Source of the DNA: DASSFG01 sp035547915
Lineage (GTDB): Bacteria > Planctomycetota > Planctomycetia > Pirellulales > JAICIG01
DNA: 64,000 bases
Assembly (NCBI GenBank): GCA_035547915.1
Contig: DASZTS010000007.1
Location: forward strand, 1 to 64,000
Reading direction: 5' to 3'
Under the pieces are notes generated by a model. The model saw only the letters and a program-made list of their open reading frames with translations. It was not told the DNA's origin and did no database searches. This document shows, piece after piece, positions 62,231-64,000 of this stretch (position 1 is its first letter; every line of letters starts with the position of its first letter). Both the position numbers and the translations under genes were made by a program.

Positions 62231-62761
62231 ATGACAGGCCAAGTCTTTTTAGATCGCCTCAAGAAGAAGTTCGGCGACAAGATCACCGGCGCCAATTTAG
62301 AAGCGATCGATCCCTGGATCGAGGTATCGCCTGACGGGTTGGTCGGTTTGTGCCGTTACCTGCGCGACGAACCCGACCTGCGTTTCAACTTCTTGAATTG
62401 CATCAGCGGCGTCGACTACTTCGAGGCCGACCCCAAGAAGGCCGCCAAGACGGGCTGGCAACCGCACACGGAAGTGGTCTATCACCTCTGGAGTGTGCCG
62501 CACCGAGTGAGCTTGGTGTTGAAGGTCATTCTTCCCCGCTGGAAGGACGATGTGCCCGGCGAAATCCCCGAAGTGCCGACGGTCAGCGGTGTGTGGAGCA
62601 CGGCCGACTGGCACGAACGCGAGGTCTACGATCTGTCGGGTGTCTATTTCGTCGGGCATCCCAACCTGCGGCGGATTCTTTGTCCGGAGGATTGGGTCGG
62701 GTATCCGCTCCGCAAGGACTACGAGATGCCGCTGGAATACCACGGCATTCGTGGCAGATAA
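62231..62761 (+). CDS. nuoC: NADH-quinone oxidoreductase subunit C
   Basis: A 176-residue peripheral-arm subunit. It has EVVYHLWSVPHRVSLVLKV and the strongly conserved C-terminal block ADWHEREVYDLSGVYFVGHP, NLRRILCPEDWVGYPLRKDY. It lies 41 bp after nuoA and 88 bp before nuoD. The start is ATG 62231, with an in-frame TTG at 62225. NuoB usually comes between A and C, but there is no room for it here. Confidence 0.93.
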   Translation: MTGQVFLDRLKKKFGDKITGANLEAIDPWIEVSPDGLVGLCRYLRDEPDLRFNFLNCISGVDYFEADPKKAAKTGWQPHTEVVYHLWSVPHRVSLVLKVILPRWKDDVPGEIPEVPTVSGVWSTADWHEREVYDLSGVYFVGHPNLRRILCPEDWVGYPLRKDYEMPLEYHGIRGR

Positions 62762-62849
62762 TCGTCAGGCGGGCGAAGTGGCGTCGGCGTGCCGGGGCAA
62801 CGAACAGCGAAAACGCAAATCAGCAGATAGAAGTAGGTAATAGTCACCG

Positions 62850-64000
62850 ATGGCCACTCACCTCGACGATCCGCGCATCGTTGAATTCGACGTCCGCACG
62901 GACGAGATGCTCGTCAACATGGGGCCCCAGCACCCCAGCACGCACGGCGTGCTCAGGCTCGTGCTGCGGACCGACGGCGAGATCGTCTCAGAGGTCACGC
63001 CACACATCGGCTATCTGCATCGCTGTGCCGAAAAGATCGGCGAGAACCTCACGCCGCGGCAGTGGATTCCGTACACCGATCGTATGGATTACCTGGCCGC
63101 GATGAACATGAATCTGGGCTGGGCGCTGACGGTCGAGAAGCTGCTCAAGTATGAGCTGACCGAGAAGGCCCGCCACTTGCGGGTCATCATCGCCGAGATG
63201 GGTCGTATTGCCAGCCACCTAGTGGGCATGGGCGCGTATGGTCTGGACCTGGGGACATTCAGCCCCTTCCTGTACGCCTTTCGCGAGCGGGAAAAGATCC
63301 TGGACCTGTTCGAAATGGCTTGCGGGGCGCGGCTCACCTACAGCTACCTGACGGTCGGCGGTGCCACGCACGACCTGCCCCCCGGCTGGCTGAAGAAATG
63401 CGAGGAATTCCTCGATCAGTTGCTGCCGGTGATCGACGAATACCACACGCTGCTCACCAGCAACGCCATCTTTGTGCGTCGCACCGCCGGCATCGGCATC
63501 ATGTCACCGGAGATGGCCATCGACTATGGCTGCACGGGGCCCGTGCTCCGCGGCAGCGGTGTCGACCAGGATCTGCGCCGCGACGGCGAGGAATGCTACA
63601 CGGAGATGTACGACGGCTACGCCTTCGAGGTCATCGTGCAGAAGGACGGGCACTATCCTCGGGACCGCAATTATCCGGCGGTTCCCGACTCGGCCGTACT
63701 GGGCGATTGTTGGCACCGTTTCTATGTGCGCATGCTCGAAGTGATGCAGTCGATCGACTTGGTGCGGCAGTCGATCGACCGTTATAGCACCACAAAGGGA
63801 ACGATCGGCGAGCCGGTCAAACTGGCCGAGAAGCTTCCCAAGGGCGAAGTCTATCTCGAAACCGAAGCCCCGCGCGGCCAAATGGGTTTCTATTTGGTCA
63901 GCGACGGCACGTCGATTCCCTGGCGAGCGCGGGCGCGGAGCAGTTGCTTTTCCAATCTGTCGGTAACCCACGAACTGTGCCGAGGCTGTTTGCTGGCCGA
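62850..64000 (+). CDS. nuoD: NADH-quinone oxidoreductase subunit D, 3' end cut by the window
   Basis: The frame is open from ATG 62850 to the window end, 383 codons. It is the 49-kDa-type subunit of complex I that helps form the quinone site. Motifs: NMGPQHPSTHGVLRLVLRTD, PHIGYLHRCAEKIGENLTPR, MDYLAAMNMNLGWALTVEKL, IIAEMGRIASHLVGMGAYGL, TAGIGIMSPEMAIDYGCTGP and the final LSVTHELCRGCLLA. These are close to family consensus. It continues the nuo operon; downstream genes are outside the window. Confidence 0.94.
   Translation, partial: MATHLDDPRIVEFDVRTDEMLVNMGPQHPSTHGVLRLVLRTDGEIVSEVTPHIGYLHRCAEKIGENLTPRQWIPYTDRMDYLAAMNMNLGWALTVEKLLKYELTEKARHLRVIIAEMGRIASHLVGMGAYGLDLGTFSPFLYAFREREKILDLFEMACGARLTYSYLTVGGATHDLPPGWLKKCEEFLDQLLPVIDEYHTLLTSNAIFVRRTAGIGIMSPEMAIDYGCTGPVLRGSGVDQDLRRDGEECYTEMYDGYAFEVIVQKDGHYPRDRNYPAVPDSAVLGDCWHRFYVRMLEVMQSIDLVRQSIDRYSTTKGTIGEPVKLAEKLPKGEVYLETEAPRGQMGFYLVSDGTSIPWRARARSSCFSNLSVTHELCRGCLLA

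Overview
The window is high-GC DNA from a planctomycete, most probably of the Pirellulales type. Planctomycete markers include paired-cytochrome DUF1549/DUF1553 and Tat-type DUF1501 proteins, a giant alpha-2-macroglobulin-like protein, a 1,931-residue SdrD-B repeat surface protein whose N-terminus carries an FEQVEER-type motif, a thioredoxin/cytochrome c/copper monooxygenase fusion, and many small lineage-specific hypothetical proteins. One tRNA gene (Arg, anticodon CCU) is present. There are no rRNA genes and no CRISPR array.

Layout. 0-10 kb is accessory DNA in decay: a transposase tail, a frameshifted aspartyl-protease/PDZ pseudogene, a copper monooxygenase-like gene, a hybrid histidine kinase, a TlpA-like thioredoxin, a P460-like cytochrome, and a segmental duplication (3.4-3.9 kb matches 7.8-8.1 kb joined to 9.4-9.7 kb). 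10-28 kb holds a FHA/adenylate cyclase, the 2,835-residue macroglobulin, the SdrD-B repeat protein and a WD40 protein. 28-35 kb carries a FadL-type porin, a small protein/HNH endonuclease pair between direct repeats, a sorbosone-dehydrogenase-like protein, a DUF4214 fragment and a Gly-rich exported protein. 35.9-42.3 kb is a cyanophycin locus: cphA, divergent from an ABC exporter-like protein translationally coupled to a DUF1854 protein. 42.4-57 kb is mainly housekeeping: DUF1501, guaB, FmdB, nnrE, an NtrB/NtrC-like two-component pair, mutL, argG and a DUF1549/DUF1553 protein. 57-61.5 kb has a radical SAM protein, a membrane glycosyltransferase and a methyltransferase. 61.6 kb to the end begins a complex I operon (nuoA, nuoC, nuoD; no nuoB between them).

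The most notable unexplained structure is a dispersed element of about 100 bp, with five recognisable copies and one fragment. It consists of nested inverted repeats around the core AAATCGGCGTTTCAC and sits in intergenic DNA, often just upstream of genes. Other points of interest are the HNH pair and its flanking repeats, the cyanophycin-linked transporter, an NtrC-type regulator with GAFTDA in place of GAFTGA, a macroglobulin with a degenerate thioester site, and a guaB whose base composition changes sharply in mid-gene. All calls come from reading the sequence and from remembered family features; no database search was run.
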